Assembly (NCBI GenBank): GCA_965198995.1
Contig: CBDAQG010000002.1
Span: 868,001-932,000 of the forward strand
Origin: CAXMMR01 sp965198995
GTDB taxonomy: Bacteria > Pseudomonadota > Alphaproteobacteria > Acetobacterales > Acetobacteraceae
Length of the DNA stretch: 64,000 nt
Reading direction: 5' to 3'
Shown here piece by piece: positions 19,026 to 27,787 of this stretch (positions are counted from its first letter, which is position 1; each line of letters opens with the position of its first letter). Made by a program: the position numbers and the translations under genes. The notes under the pieces are model-generated. The model saw only the letters and a list, made by a program, of their open reading frames with translations, did not search any database and was not told the DNA's origin.

Positions 19026-19142
19026 AGCTTCTTTTTTGAAAAAAAGAAGCAAAAAACTTTTCTCATTTAGAGACGGACCGGTGGACACAGCATTTCTAAA
19101 TGAGCAGAAGTTTTTTGGTTCTTTTTTTCAAAAAAGAACCGC
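19026..19142. repeat. Element II, inverted pair
   Basis: The left arm has GCTTC, a T run, GAAAAAAAGAAGC, then AAAAAACTTTTCTC. The right arm is its inverse, GCAGAAGTTTTTTGG then TTCTTTTTTTC and AAAAAAGAACC. ATTTAGA/TCTAAAT extends the inversion towards the centre. It sits between the PhzF-like gene and serC, and its last bases touch the TTG start of serC. Confidence 0.85.
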
Positions 19143-20294
19143 TTGAAGCCCGTCCTTCGCCCGGCCAACCCGAACTTCGCCTCCGGCCCCTGCGCCAAGC
19201 GCCCGGGCTGGTCGCTCGCTTCATTGCAGGGTGCGCTGCTCGGCCGCAGCCATCGCGCGCCCGCCGGCAAGGCCAGGCTGGCCGAGGTGATCGAGCGCTC
19301 CCGCAGCCTGCTTGGCATGCCGCCCGACTGGCGGCTCGGCATCGTGCCCGCGTCCGACACCGGCGCCGTCGAGATGGCGCTGTGGTCCCTGCTCGGCGAG
19401 CGCCCGGTCGATGTCGCCGCCTTCGAGAGCTTCTCGGCGCTCTGGGCGCATGACCTGCTCGAGGCGCTGCGCCTGCCGGCCGCCCGCGTGCTCGAGGCGC
19501 CCTATGGCCGGCTGCCCGACCTCGCCGACCACGACCCGGCGCACGACCTCGTCCTCACCTGGAACGGCACCACCTCCGGCGTCCGCTATCCCGCCGACGC
19601 GAGCTGGCCCGGCGGCGGCGAGGGGCTCGTAATCTGCGACGCCACCTCGGCCGCCTTCGCCATGGCGCTGCCCTGGCCGCGGCTCGATGTCGTCACCTGG
19701 TCCTGGCAGAAGGTGCTCGGCGGCGAGGCGGCGCACGGCATGCTGGCGCTGTCGCCGCGCGCCGTCGCCCGCCTGGAGCGCGTGACCCCCGCCTGGCCGC
19801 TGCCAAAGATCTTCCGCCTCACCCAGAACGGCCGGCTGATCGAGGGCATCTTCAAGGGCGAGACGATCAACACGCCGAGCATGCTCTGCGTCGAGGACGC
19901 GCTCGACGGGCTGCGCTGGGCGGGTGAGATCGGCGGCCTGCCGGAGCTGATCCGGCGCAGCGAGGCGAACCTGGCCGTGGTCGCCGACTGGGTCGAGGCC
20001 AGCAACTGGGCGGCCTTCCTGGCCGAGCGGCCGGACGAGCGCTCCTGCACCGCCATCTGCGTGCGCATTGTCGCGCCCTGGTTTCTCGCCCTCGATCAGG
20101 CGGCGCAACGCAAGGCCGCCGGCGACCTGGCGGCGCTGCTCGACGCCGAAGGCGTGGCCCACGATGTCGGCAGCTACCGTGACGCCCCACCTGGCCTGCG
20201 CCTCTGGGGCGGTGCGACGGTGCGCACGACCGACCTCCAGGCGCTGCTGCCCTGGCTGGATTGGGCGCATGCAATGATTGCGAGCGCGTCGTGA
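19143..20294 (+). CDS. serC: Phosphoserine aminotransferase SerC
   Basis: A 383-residue PLP enzyme of the serine pathway, of the alphaproteobacterial/archaeal-type SerC group. The N-terminal NFASGPCAKRPGW segment is characteristic, TWSWQKVLGGEAAHG contains the PLP lysine, and KGETINTPSML follows. The best start is TTG 19143, which lies at the boundary of an element II repeat; no ATG is near and no clear ribosome binding site is visible, since the preceding bases are the repeat's A-rich arm. SerB and SerA are not adjacent. Confidence 0.93.
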   Translation: MKPVLRPANPNFASGPCAKRPGWSLASLQGALLGRSHRAPAGKARLAEVIERSRSLLGMPPDWRLGIVPASDTGAVEMALWSLLGERPVDVAAFESFSALWAHDLLEALRLPAARVLEAPYGRLPDLADHDPAHDLVLTWNGTTSGVRYPADASWPGGGEGLVICDATSAAFAMALPWPRLDVVTWSWQKVLGGEAAHGMLALSPRAVARLERVTPAWPLPKIFRLTQNGRLIEGIFKGETINTPSMLCVEDALDGLRWAGEIGGLPELIRRSEANLAVVADWVEASNWAAFLAERPDERSCTAICVRIVAPWFLALDQAAQRKAAGDLAALLDAEGVAHDVGSYRDAPPGLRLWGGATVRTTDLQALLPWLDWAHAMIASAS

Positions 20295-20399
20295 ATTTTT
20301 CTCGATTTTCCGGCCGGCGCGTCTCATAAACGGGACGGTGTTAACACTCTCGCCCTCGAACCGTGCTAAACCGTCGCCGGTAACTCGGTGGATGACCTG

Positions 20400-21251
20400 A
20401 TGCGCCGCGCGACGCGCCTGCTCCTGCTGCTCAGCCTGGCCGCCCCCTCTCTGGCCGCCCCCTCGCTGGCCCACCCGGCGCCGGCGCGGTCGAGGCACGC
20501 CCGGCCGGTGCCGCCGCCGGACCCGAACTCCTGCGCGCCGGCGCTCGACGTCGCCGAGCATGATGCGACGCTGCCGCCGCGCCTGATCCACAGCATCGCC
20601 CTGGTCGAGAGCGGCCGCGTCGAGCCGGGCGGCGTGCGGGCCTGGCCATGGACGGTCAATGTCGGCGGCACCGGCCTGTATTTCGACAGCAAGGCGGACG
20701 CGGTGCGCGAGGTCGTCATGCTGCAGTCGCTCGGCGTGCGCTCGATCGACGTCGGCTGCCTGCAGATCAGCCTGCTGTTCCATCCGGACGCGTTTGCCAG
20801 CCTCGATGAGGCGTTCGACCCGGCGACCAACGCCCACTACGCGGCGCACTTCCTCAACCGCCTGCACGCCCAGTTCGGCAACTGGCCGTCCGCGGCCGCC
20901 GCCTACCACTCGCAAACCCCTGAGATCGGCGCCGACTACGAGCGCCGCGTCATGGCGCTCTGGCCGTTGGCGCCGAGCTACCAGGTGGCAAGCCTGCCGG
21001 TCGGCCGCGCCGGGCCGCCGACGGCCGCAAGCATCGACCCGCACGGCATCTACACCCCCGAGTTCGCCGCCCAACTCGCCACCGACGCCGCCGCACGGCT
21101 GGAGCGCGACGCCGCGCTCTACGGCGCCAACGCGCCCGGTCGCCACCCTCGCCGGATCAGCCCCGACGTCGCAGACGACGAGGTCGCAATGGCGCCGGTG
21201 CATGATCACGTCCTGGCATCCGGCCGCCATCTGGTCCAGCTCGGCGAGTGA
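20400..21251 (+). CDS. Lytic transglycosylase-like SLT domain protein, exported (paralogue 1)
   Basis: A 283-residue protein with a signal peptide (about residues 1-24) and an SLT-type lysozyme-like domain. The likely catalytic Glu is in IALVESGRVEPGG, followed by PWPWTVNVGG, LGVRSIDVGCLQ and FASLDEAFDPATNA, then AAAYHSQTPEIG. It would cleave peptidoglycan in the periplasm. A close paralogue is at 60026-60796, sharing these blocks in the same order. GTG 20388 is an alternative start. It ends in front of a repeat array and has no obvious operon partner. Confidence 0.85.
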   Translation: MRRATRLLLLLSLAAPSLAAPSLAHPAPARSRHARPVPPPDPNSCAPALDVAEHDATLPPRLIHSIALVESGRVEPGGVRAWPWTVNVGGTGLYFDSKADAVREVVMLQSLGVRSIDVGCLQISLLFHPDAFASLDEAFDPATNAHYAAHFLNRLHAQFGNWPSAAAAYHSQTPEIGADYERRVMALWPLAPSYQVASLPVGRAGPPTAASIDPHGIYTPEFAAQLATDAAARLERDAALYGANAPGRHPRRISPDVADDEVAMAPVHDHVLASGRHLVQLGE

Positions 21252-21253
21252 GC

Positions 21254-21300
21254 AAGGCAAGGAGCTTTGCCCCTTGACCCCAGTAAAGGCGGAGCCTTTA
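21254..21300. repeat. Element I leading into the 30-bp tandem array
   Basis: CAAGGAGC-TTT-GCCCCTTG then the first TAAAGGC-GGA-GCCTTTA hairpin. This and the next three entries fill the 343-base gap between the transglycosylase and hisZ. Confidence 0.8.
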
Positions 21301-21397
21301 CAATCCACCCCAGTAAAGGCGGAGCCTTTACAATCCACCCCAGTAAAGGCGGAGCCTTTACAATCCACCCCAGTAAAGGCGGAGCCTTTACAATCCA
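21278..21397. repeat. Perfect 30-bp tandem repeat, four copies
   Basis: Four identical 30-base units at 21278-21307, 21308-21337, 21338-21367 and 21368-21397. Each unit is CCCCAGTAAAGGCGGAGCC plus TTTACAATCCA and contains one TAAAGGC-GGA-GCCTTTA hairpin. The unit is the second hairpin of element I; other element I copies carry it once. Confidence 0.97.
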
Positions 21398-21451
21398 TTA
21401 GTTAGACCTCGCATAACCGCGCTTGACCGGTGGGAATCCGAAGCAAGTATT

Positions 21452-21563
21452 GGATTTTAAAGGCTCCGCCTTTAATGGGGTCCAGGGGCGGAGTGAGCCA
21501 AAGGTTCCGACGGCGCATCGCGCCGTTGGAAGGCTCACGGAGGGGAAGCCCCTGGCCTTCCCT
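21452..21563. repeat. Element I, inverted copy, interrupted by nested palindrome
   Basis: TTAAAGGC-TCC-GCCTTTAA, then GGGGTCCAGGGGC, then 56 foreign bases, then AAGCCCCTGGCCTTCCC. Removing the 56 bases restores a normal CCAGGGGC-AA-GCCCCTGG hairpin. Confidence 0.88.
21490..21545 (+). repeat. Nested palindromic element, copy C
   Basis: GGAGTGAGCCAAAGGTTCC, inner stem GACGGCGC-ATC-GCGCCGT, TGGAAGGCTCACGGAGGGG. GTGAGCC and GGCTCAC form the outer stem. It lies inside the hairpin of an element I copy, which is the clearest case of nested insertion. Confidence 0.88.
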
Positions 21564-21594
21564 TCTCTGCTTCTGCTGGTAGAACCGCGTCCGA

Positions 21595-22740
21595 ATGAAC
21601 GACGCCCTGCCACATGCGGCCCTGTTGCCGGCCGGCCTGAGCGACATGTTGCAGCCGGAGGCCGAGATCGAGGCCGCCTCTGTCGAGCGGCTGATGGCGG
21701 TGTTCGCCGCGCATGGCTATGAGCGCGTCAAGCCGCCGATGCTCGAGTTCGAGGACACCTTGCTGGCCGGCGCCGGTGCTGCGGTGGCCGAGCAGACCTT
21801 CCGCATCATGGACCCCGACAGCCACCGCATGATGGGGCTGCGGCCGGACATCACGCCGCAAGTCGCCCGCATCGCCGCCACCCGGCTGGCCGGCGCGCCG
21901 CGGCCGCTTCGCCTGTCCTATGCGGGGCAGTGCCTGCGCGTTCAGGGCGGCCAGCTCAGCCCGGCGCGTCAGGTGCCCGAGGTCGGCATCGAGCTGCTCG
22001 GCGTCGACAGCCCGGAGGCGGACGCGGAGGTGGTGCTGGTCGTCGCCGAGGCCTTGGGCGTGCTCGGCCTGACCCGGGTCAGCTTCGACCTGACATTGCC
22101 GCTGCTTGCCAATTTGCTGCTCGACGACGGCGGCATTGACGGCGAGCGGCGGCCGGCGCTGCTGCATGCGCTTGATCGCAAGGACGCGGCGGCCGTCGGC
22201 GCCCAGGCCGGTGCGATTGCCGGCATGCTGATCGACCTGCTGCTGGCTGCCGGCGCGGTCGAGCCGGCGCTGTCGGCGTTGCGCCGGGCGGCGTTGCCGG
22301 CCGCAGCCCGCCGTCTTGCTGACCGCCTGGAGGCGACGGTCGGCACGCTGCGTCAGCGCGCGCCGGCGCTCAGGCTGACGGTCGACCCGATCGAGTTCCG
22401 CGGCTTTCGCTATCACACCGGCGTCGGCATTCACGTCTACGCGCCGGGCCGCCACGAGGAGCTCGGCCGCGGCGGCCGCTACCTCGCGGGCGAGCAGGAG
22501 CCGGCGACCGGCGTGACGCTGTTTCCCGACGCCCTGCTGCGCGTCGCGCCGGCGCCGTCGCCCATGCCGCGGCTCTACCTGCCGCATGGCGCCGACCATC
22601 AGGCGGCGGCCAGGCTGCGCGCCGCCGGCTTTGCGACCGTCGCCGGCCTGGCGCCCCAGGCCGACGAGCCGGTGGAGGCGCGACGGCTCCTCTGCACCCA
22701 CATCCTGCAGGCGGGTGCCGCCCGCCCGCTCGAGGAGTAA
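21595..22740 (+). CDS. hisZ: ATP phosphoribosyltransferase regulatory subunit HisZ
   Basis: A 381-residue paralogue of histidyl-tRNA synthetase that lacks aminoacylation activity and works with a short-form HisG in the first step of histidine synthesis. Visible features are LLPAGLSDMLQPEAE, GYERVKPPMLEFED, and the motif 2-like MMGLRPDITPQVARIAATR. The presence of HisZ predicts a short HisG elsewhere in the genome. It lies five bases from purA, the usual alphaproteobacterial pairing. Confidence 0.95.
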   Translation: MNDALPHAALLPAGLSDMLQPEAEIEAASVERLMAVFAAHGYERVKPPMLEFEDTLLAGAGAAVAEQTFRIMDPDSHRMMGLRPDITPQVARIAATRLAGAPRPLRLSYAGQCLRVQGGQLSPARQVPEVGIELLGVDSPEADAEVVLVVAEALGVLGLTRVSFDLTLPLLANLLLDDGGIDGERRPALLHALDRKDAAAVGAQAGAIAGMLIDLLLAAGAVEPALSALRRAALPAAARRLADRLEATVGTLRQRAPALRLTVDPIEFRGFRYHTGVGIHVYAPGRHEELGRGGRYLAGEQEPATGVTLFPDALLRVAPAPSPMPRLYLPHGADHQAAARLRAAGFATVAGLAPQADEPVEARRLLCTHILQAGAARPLEE

Positions 22741-22745
22741 GCCGA

Positions 22746-24035
<1,290 letters not shown>

Positions 24036-24039
24036 AAAG

Positions 24040-24145
24040 CGCTTCTTTTTTTGAAAAAAAAGAAGCAAAAAAACTTTGCTCGCTCGGCGTGACGGCTAAA
24101 TGAGCGAAAGTTTTTTGCTTCTTTTTTTCAAAAAAGAAGACGCTT
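24040..24145. repeat. Element II, inverted pair between convergent purA and rpoH
   Basis: GCGCTTC plus a T run, GAAAAAAAAGAAGC, AAAAAAACTTTGCTC, a spacer, then GAGCGAAAGTTTTTTGC, TTCTTTTTTTC, AAAAAAGAAG. The outer hairpins with T runs on both strands suit a bidirectional terminator. Confidence 0.88.
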
Positions 24146-24152
24146 GCTTCCC

Positions 24153-25040
24153 TCAGGCCGCCGCTTGCGCCATGCGCCGCTCGACCACCTGGCTCTTCAT
24201 CGACTTCTGCAGCTTCTCGAACGCCCGCACCTCAATCTGCCGCACCCGCTCGCGAGAGATGTTGTACTGCTGCGAAAGCTCCTCGAGCGTCGTCGGGTTG
24301 TCCTTCAGCCGGCGCTCGATCAAGATATGCCGCTCGCGCTCGTTCAGCGTCCGCAACGCGCCGTTCAACAGCGCCTTGCGGCCCGAATACTCCTCGCGGT
24401 CGGCAAGCTCGGTCTCCTGGCTCTCGCCCTCATCGACCAGCCAATCCTGCCACTCGCCCTCGCTGTCCGCGCGCACCGGCGCATTCAGGCTGTGATCGGG
24501 CGCCGCCAGCCGGCGGTTCATGCTGACGACGTCGTGCTCGGGCACCGCCAGCATGGTGGCGATCTTGGTGACATGCTCCGGCCGCAGGTCGCCATCCTCG
24601 ATCGCCTGCATCTGGCCCTTCAGCCGGCGCAGGTTGAAGAACAGCTTCTTCTGTGCCGCCGTCGTGCCCATTTTCACCAGCGACCAGCTGTGCAGGATGT
24701 ACTCCTGGATAGCGGCACGGATCCACCACATCGCGTAGGTCGCCAGCCGGAAGCCGCGGTCGGGGTCAAAGCGCTTCACCGCCTGCATCATCCCGACATT
24801 GCCCTCGCTGATCAGCTCGCCAACCGGCAGGCCGTAGCCGCGATAGCCCATGGCGATTTTAGCGACGAGGCGAAGATGGGAGGTGACAAGTTTGTGAGCC
24901 GACTCCATATCCTCGTTGTTGCGCCATGCCAACGAGAGCCGCAGCTCTTCCTCGGGCGTCAGCATCGGAAACTTGCGGATCTCCTGCAGGTAGCGGGAGA
25001 GATTGCCCTCTGGGGCGATATTAAGGACGGCAGAGGCCAC
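24153..25040 (-). CDS. rpoH: Heat-shock sigma factor RpoH (sigma-32)
   Basis: A 295-residue sigma-70-family protein without region 1.1. It has region 1.2 (NLSRYLQEIRKFPMLTPEEE), region 2 with DRGFRLATYAMWWIRAAIQEY, the RpoH box QKKLFFNLRR, and region 4 ending ISRERVRQIEVRAFEKLQ. The RpoH box separates it from other group 2-3 sigma factors. It directs RNA polymerase to heat-shock promoters. rluD lies upstream on the same strand, as is usual in this class; 205 bases separate them. Confidence 0.97.
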   Translation of the reverse strand: MASAVLNIAPEGNLSRYLQEIRKFPMLTPEEELRLSLAWRNNEDMESAHKLVTSHLRLVAKIAMGYRGYGLPVGELISEGNVGMMQAVKRFDPDRGFRLATYAMWWIRAAIQEYILHSWSLVKMGTTAAQKKLFFNLRRLKGQMQAIEDGDLRPEHVTKIATMLAVPEHDVVSMNRRLAAPDHSLNAPVRADSEGEWQDWLVDEGESQETELADREEYSGRKALLNGALRTLNERERHILIERRLKDNPTTLEELSQQYNISRERVRQIEVRAFEKLQKSMKSQVVERRMAQAAA

Positions 25041-25245
25041 GGTCGGCTCCTCTAGTCTGTCGCGATGTCTCTACCCTCATAAGGCGTAGCGGACGGCGCG
25101 GTTTCGACTGGATCTGGACAGGGGCGCGGAAGGCCATCACGTCATGGCTAGCGTTCCAGGAATGGCAACGCGCCAGGTGAGGCGATCAGGGTCCGCACGC
25201 CCGCGGGCCCGATAGGTATCTTCATACCGGACCCCACAGGTCCTG

Positions 25246-26220
25246 TCAACGGAATTGCCGCAATGCGGCAATAAGCGCGCTCACATCCGCGGGAGGTGGC
25301 GTCTCGAAGCGCAGGCTCACCCCCGTGACCGGATGTCTGAAGCCCAGCACCGCCGCATGCAGCGCCTGACGCGGAAAATCCAGCAGCAGCGCCCGCAACG
25401 CCGGAGGCAGTCCCCGCGAGATGGCCGGCACGCGTCGCAGATACACCGGGTCACCGACCAGCGGATGACCGATCGAGGCCAGATGCACCCTGATCTGGTG
25501 CGTCCGCCCGGTCGCGAGCTGGCAGTCGAGCAGCCCGACCGCCCCCGCCAGCACCTCGCGCAGCCGGTAGCCGGTCTGCGCCGGCTTGCCGCCATGCCGC
25601 ACCACCGCCATCCGCTTGCGCTCGCGCGGGTCCCGCCCGATCGCCCCCTCGATCACGCCCTCGGCCGGGCTCGGCAGCCCCCAGCTCAGCGCCAGGTAGC
25701 GGCGCTCGAGGTCCCGCGCGGCGAACAGCGCCGACAGCCCCGCCATCGCCGCCTCGCTCTTGGCGGCGACCATCACGCCGGAGGTGTCCTTGTCCAGCCG
25801 ATGCACGATCCCCGGCCGCCGCTCGCCGCCGATGCCGGGCAGGTCCGGGCAATGCGCCAGCAGCGCGTTGACCAGCGTGCCCGCCTGGTTCCCCGGCGCC
25901 GGATGCACCACCAGCCCGGCCGGCTTGTCGATCACGATCAGATCCGCGTCCTCGAACAGCACGGTGAGCGCGATCGCCTCCGCACCAGGCGTCGCGTCCA
26001 CCAGCGCCGGCTCGTCCAGCGCATAGGCAGCGCCCGCCCGCACCGCCTCGGCGGGCTCGGCCAGCCGCACCCCGTCGCGCAACGCCAACCCCTGTTCGAT
26101 CAACGCCTTCACCCGGGTGCGCGACAGCCGCCCGGACGCCTCGGCCAGGAACCGGTCGACCCGCTGTCCCGCAGCCTCAGGCGGCGCGATCACGCGCAAG
26201 GATGCTTGCCTGTCGCCCAT
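25246..26220 (-). CDS. rluD: RluA-family pseudouridine synthase (RluD type)
   Basis: A 324-residue protein with an N-terminal S4 RNA-binding domain (QRVDRFLAEASGRLSRTRVK) and a RluA catalytic domain with the signature GIVHRLDKDTSGVMV, whose Asp is catalytic; ATGRTHQIRVHLA follows. It makes pseudouridines in 23S rRNA. It is divergent from the DUF6476 gene and upstream of rpoH. Confidence 0.93.
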   Translation of the reverse strand: MGDRQASLRVIAPPEAAGQRVDRFLAEASGRLSRTRVKALIEQGLALRDGVRLAEPAEAVRAGAAYALDEPALVDATPGAEAIALTVLFEDADLIVIDKPAGLVVHPAPGNQAGTLVNALLAHCPDLPGIGGERRPGIVHRLDKDTSGVMVAAKSEAAMAGLSALFAARDLERRYLALSWGLPSPAEGVIEGAIGRDPRERKRMAVVRHGGKPAQTGYRLREVLAGAVGLLDCQLATGRTHQIRVHLASIGHPLVGDPVYLRRVPAISRGLPPALRALLLDFPRQALHAAVLGFRHPVTGVSLRFETPPPADVSALIAALRQFR

Positions 26221-26261
26221 CCACGGCGGATAGCAGGCTTGGCGAACCAGGTGGAGGGCCG

Positions 26262-26543
26262 ATGCAGACGCTAAAGGCCCTGGTGGTGGTGATGGGCGTG
26301 CTGATCATCGCCGGCGTGGCGGTGATCGTCGCCACCATCGTCAGCCGCGCCACCCGCCCCGGCGCCGCCATCACCGCCGGCGCCGCGGTCTCGCTCGACG
26401 AGCCCGACGGCACCCATGTCGGCGAAACCGCGTTAGAGAACGGCGCCCTGGCGCTGACCCTCGTCGGCGGCGGCCCGGACCGCGTTGTGGTCGTCGACCT
26501 CGCATCGGGCCGTGTCGTGCGACGGGTTTCGGTGTCGAAGTAG
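26262..26543 (+). CDS. DUF6476-type small membrane protein
   Basis: A 93-residue protein with one strong transmembrane helix at residues 6-28 (VVVMGVLIIAGVAVIVATIV) and a periplasmic or cytoplasmic tail ending VVVVDLASGRVVRRV. It has the size, layout and rluD-divergent position of DUF6476 proteins; I make the family call from memory. ATG 26262 is chosen because GGAGGG lies five bases ahead; the frame is open further upstream. Function unknown. Confidence 0.75.
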   Translation: MQTLKALVVVMGVLIIAGVAVIVATIVSRATRPGAAITAGAAVSLDEPDGTHVGETALENGALALTLVGGGPDRVVVVDLASGRVVRRVSVSK

Positions 26544-26569
26544 CGGCCTCGCCTCCAAGGAGAACGAGC

Positions 26570-27502
26570 ATGCACATCTTCGTCACCGGCGGTTCCGGCC
26601 AGACCGGCCCCGCCATCGTGACCGAGCTCATTGCCGCGGGTCACACGGTCACCGGCCTGGCCCGCTCGGACACGGCAGCCGCCCGGGTCGGCAAGCTCGG
26701 CGCCGATGTCCGGCGCGGCTCGCTGGACGACCTTGAGACGCTCGCAACCGGCGCCCGTGCGGCGGACGGCGTCATCCACATGGCCTTCGGCGGCGACTTC
26801 TCGAACCCGCCGAGCATGACGGCGCGTGACTGCGCGGCGATCAACGCGCTCGGCCAGGCGCTCGCCGGGTCCGCCAAGCCCCTGGTCATCACCTCGGGCA
26901 CCCTGGTGATGCCGCCCGGTCGCGTCACCACGGAGCACGACGCGCCAGACCCCCAGTCGCTCGGCAGCCTGCGCATTCCAGGCGAGCGCGCCTGTCTCGC
27001 CTTCGCCGATCAGGGCGTCCGCGCCATCGTCCTGCGTTTGGCGCCCACCGTTCACGGCCCGGCGGACCACGGCTTCATCCCGTTCCTGATCTCGGCCGCC
27101 CGCAGAACGGGCGTTTCGGCCTACATCGATGACGGCGCAAACCGCTGGCCGGCAATCCACCGCCAGGACGCAGCCACCCTTTTCCGCCTGGCCGTCGAGG
27201 GCGCACCAGCCGGCAGCACCCTGCACGGCGTCGGCGAGGCGGCGGTGACCTTCGAGACGATCGCGCACCTGATCGGACGCATCCTCCAGATACCGACCGC
27301 CTCGTTGACGCCGGAGGAGGCTCTCGCCCACTTCCAGAACCCGTTCTTCGCCAAAGCCTTCGCCGCCGACTCGCCGGTCTCCAGCGCCTACACTCGGAAG
27401 CTGCTTGGCTGGACGCCGACCCACCCGACCCTGTTCGAGGACATGGAAGTGAGCGACTACTTCTCTGCGCAGGCCGCCTCGGTCTTCGACGCGGCACACT
27501 AG
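26570..27502 (+). CDS. NAD(P)-dependent epimerase/dehydratase-like SDR
   Basis: A 310-residue atypical or extended short-chain dehydrogenase. It has the Rossmann start MHIFVTGGSGQTGPAIV (GxxGxxG) and the segment AADGVIHMAFGGDFSN. The usual YxxxK catalytic pair is not visible at the expected place, where the sequence reads RIPGERACLAFADQGV, so it may bind NADP without classical SDR catalysis. It belongs with the proteins annotated as SDR family oxidoreductase in proteobacteria. An element I repeat pair follows. Confidence 0.82.
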   Translation: MHIFVTGGSGQTGPAIVTELIAAGHTVTGLARSDTAAARVGKLGADVRRGSLDDLETLATGARAADGVIHMAFGGDFSNPPSMTARDCAAINALGQALAGSAKPLVITSGTLVMPPGRVTTEHDAPDPQSLGSLRIPGERACLAFADQGVRAIVLRLAPTVHGPADHGFIPFLISAARRTGVSAYIDDGANRWPAIHRQDAATLFRLAVEGAPAGSTLHGVGEAAVTFETIAHLIGRILQIPTASLTPEEALAHFQNPFFAKAFAADSPVSSAYTRKLLGWTPTHPTLFEDMEVSDYFSAQAASVFDAAH

Positions 27503-27630
27503 GAAGGCCAAAGGCCCTGCCCCTGAACTCCGCCCGGGCCTGAGGCCCCACACCTGTATCACTAAAGTCTCGGTTTCCAAAGGCCGCCGGCCTTTGGTGG
27601 GGTCCAGGGGCAAAGCCCCTGGCCTTCCCT
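27503..27630. repeat. Element I, inverted pair
   Basis: Copy one starts at the SDR stop (CCAAAGGCCCTGCCCCTG, then CGGGCCTGAGGCCC). Copy two, inverted, has CCAAAGGCCGCCGGCCTTTGG split as CCAAAGGCC and GGCCTTTGG, then CCAGGGGC-AAA-GCCCCTGG. Its end abuts the stop codon of the small lipoprotein gene at 27629. Confidence 0.85.
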
Positions 27631-27787
27631 AAGGATCGATCACCGCCGCACACCCATCCGTCGGCGCCGCCGCCACATGCCCCACGACCGGCACGATCTT
27701 CAGCGCCGCCGACCCAACCCGGCAGGGCGCCGCAAATAACCCGCACCCCGACAGCCCAAGCAGCGCCACCAGCACCACCGCCCGCAC
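27629..27787 (-). CDS. Small lipoprotein, DUF6726-like
   Basis: A 52-residue protein, below usual ORF cut-offs. It has an N-terminal hydrophobic signal VVLVALLGLSGC with a lipobox Cys at 15, then GLFAAPCRVGSAALKIVPVV and GHVAAAP, with two further Cys at 22 and 46. I recognise this pattern as the short DUF6726-type lipoproteins of Acetobacteraceae. The GTG start at 27787 follows directly after the TAG of the ABC-F gene with no gap, so its translation is probably coupled to that gene. Function unknown. Confidence 0.75.
   Translation of the reverse strand: MRAVVLVALLGLSGCGLFAAPCRVGSAALKIVPVVGHVAAAPTDGCAAVIDP

Noticed and set aside
21278..21397. CRISPR-like array (regular 30-bp repeats)
   Set aside because: The four units are perfectly contiguous with no unique spacers, and no cas gene is near. 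It is a tandem repeat of an element I hairpin.
25041..25245. CIRCE or other heat-shock operator upstream of rpoH
   Set aside because: No TTAGCACTC/GAGTGCTAA inverted repeat is seen, and I could not identify a reliable promoter by eye.
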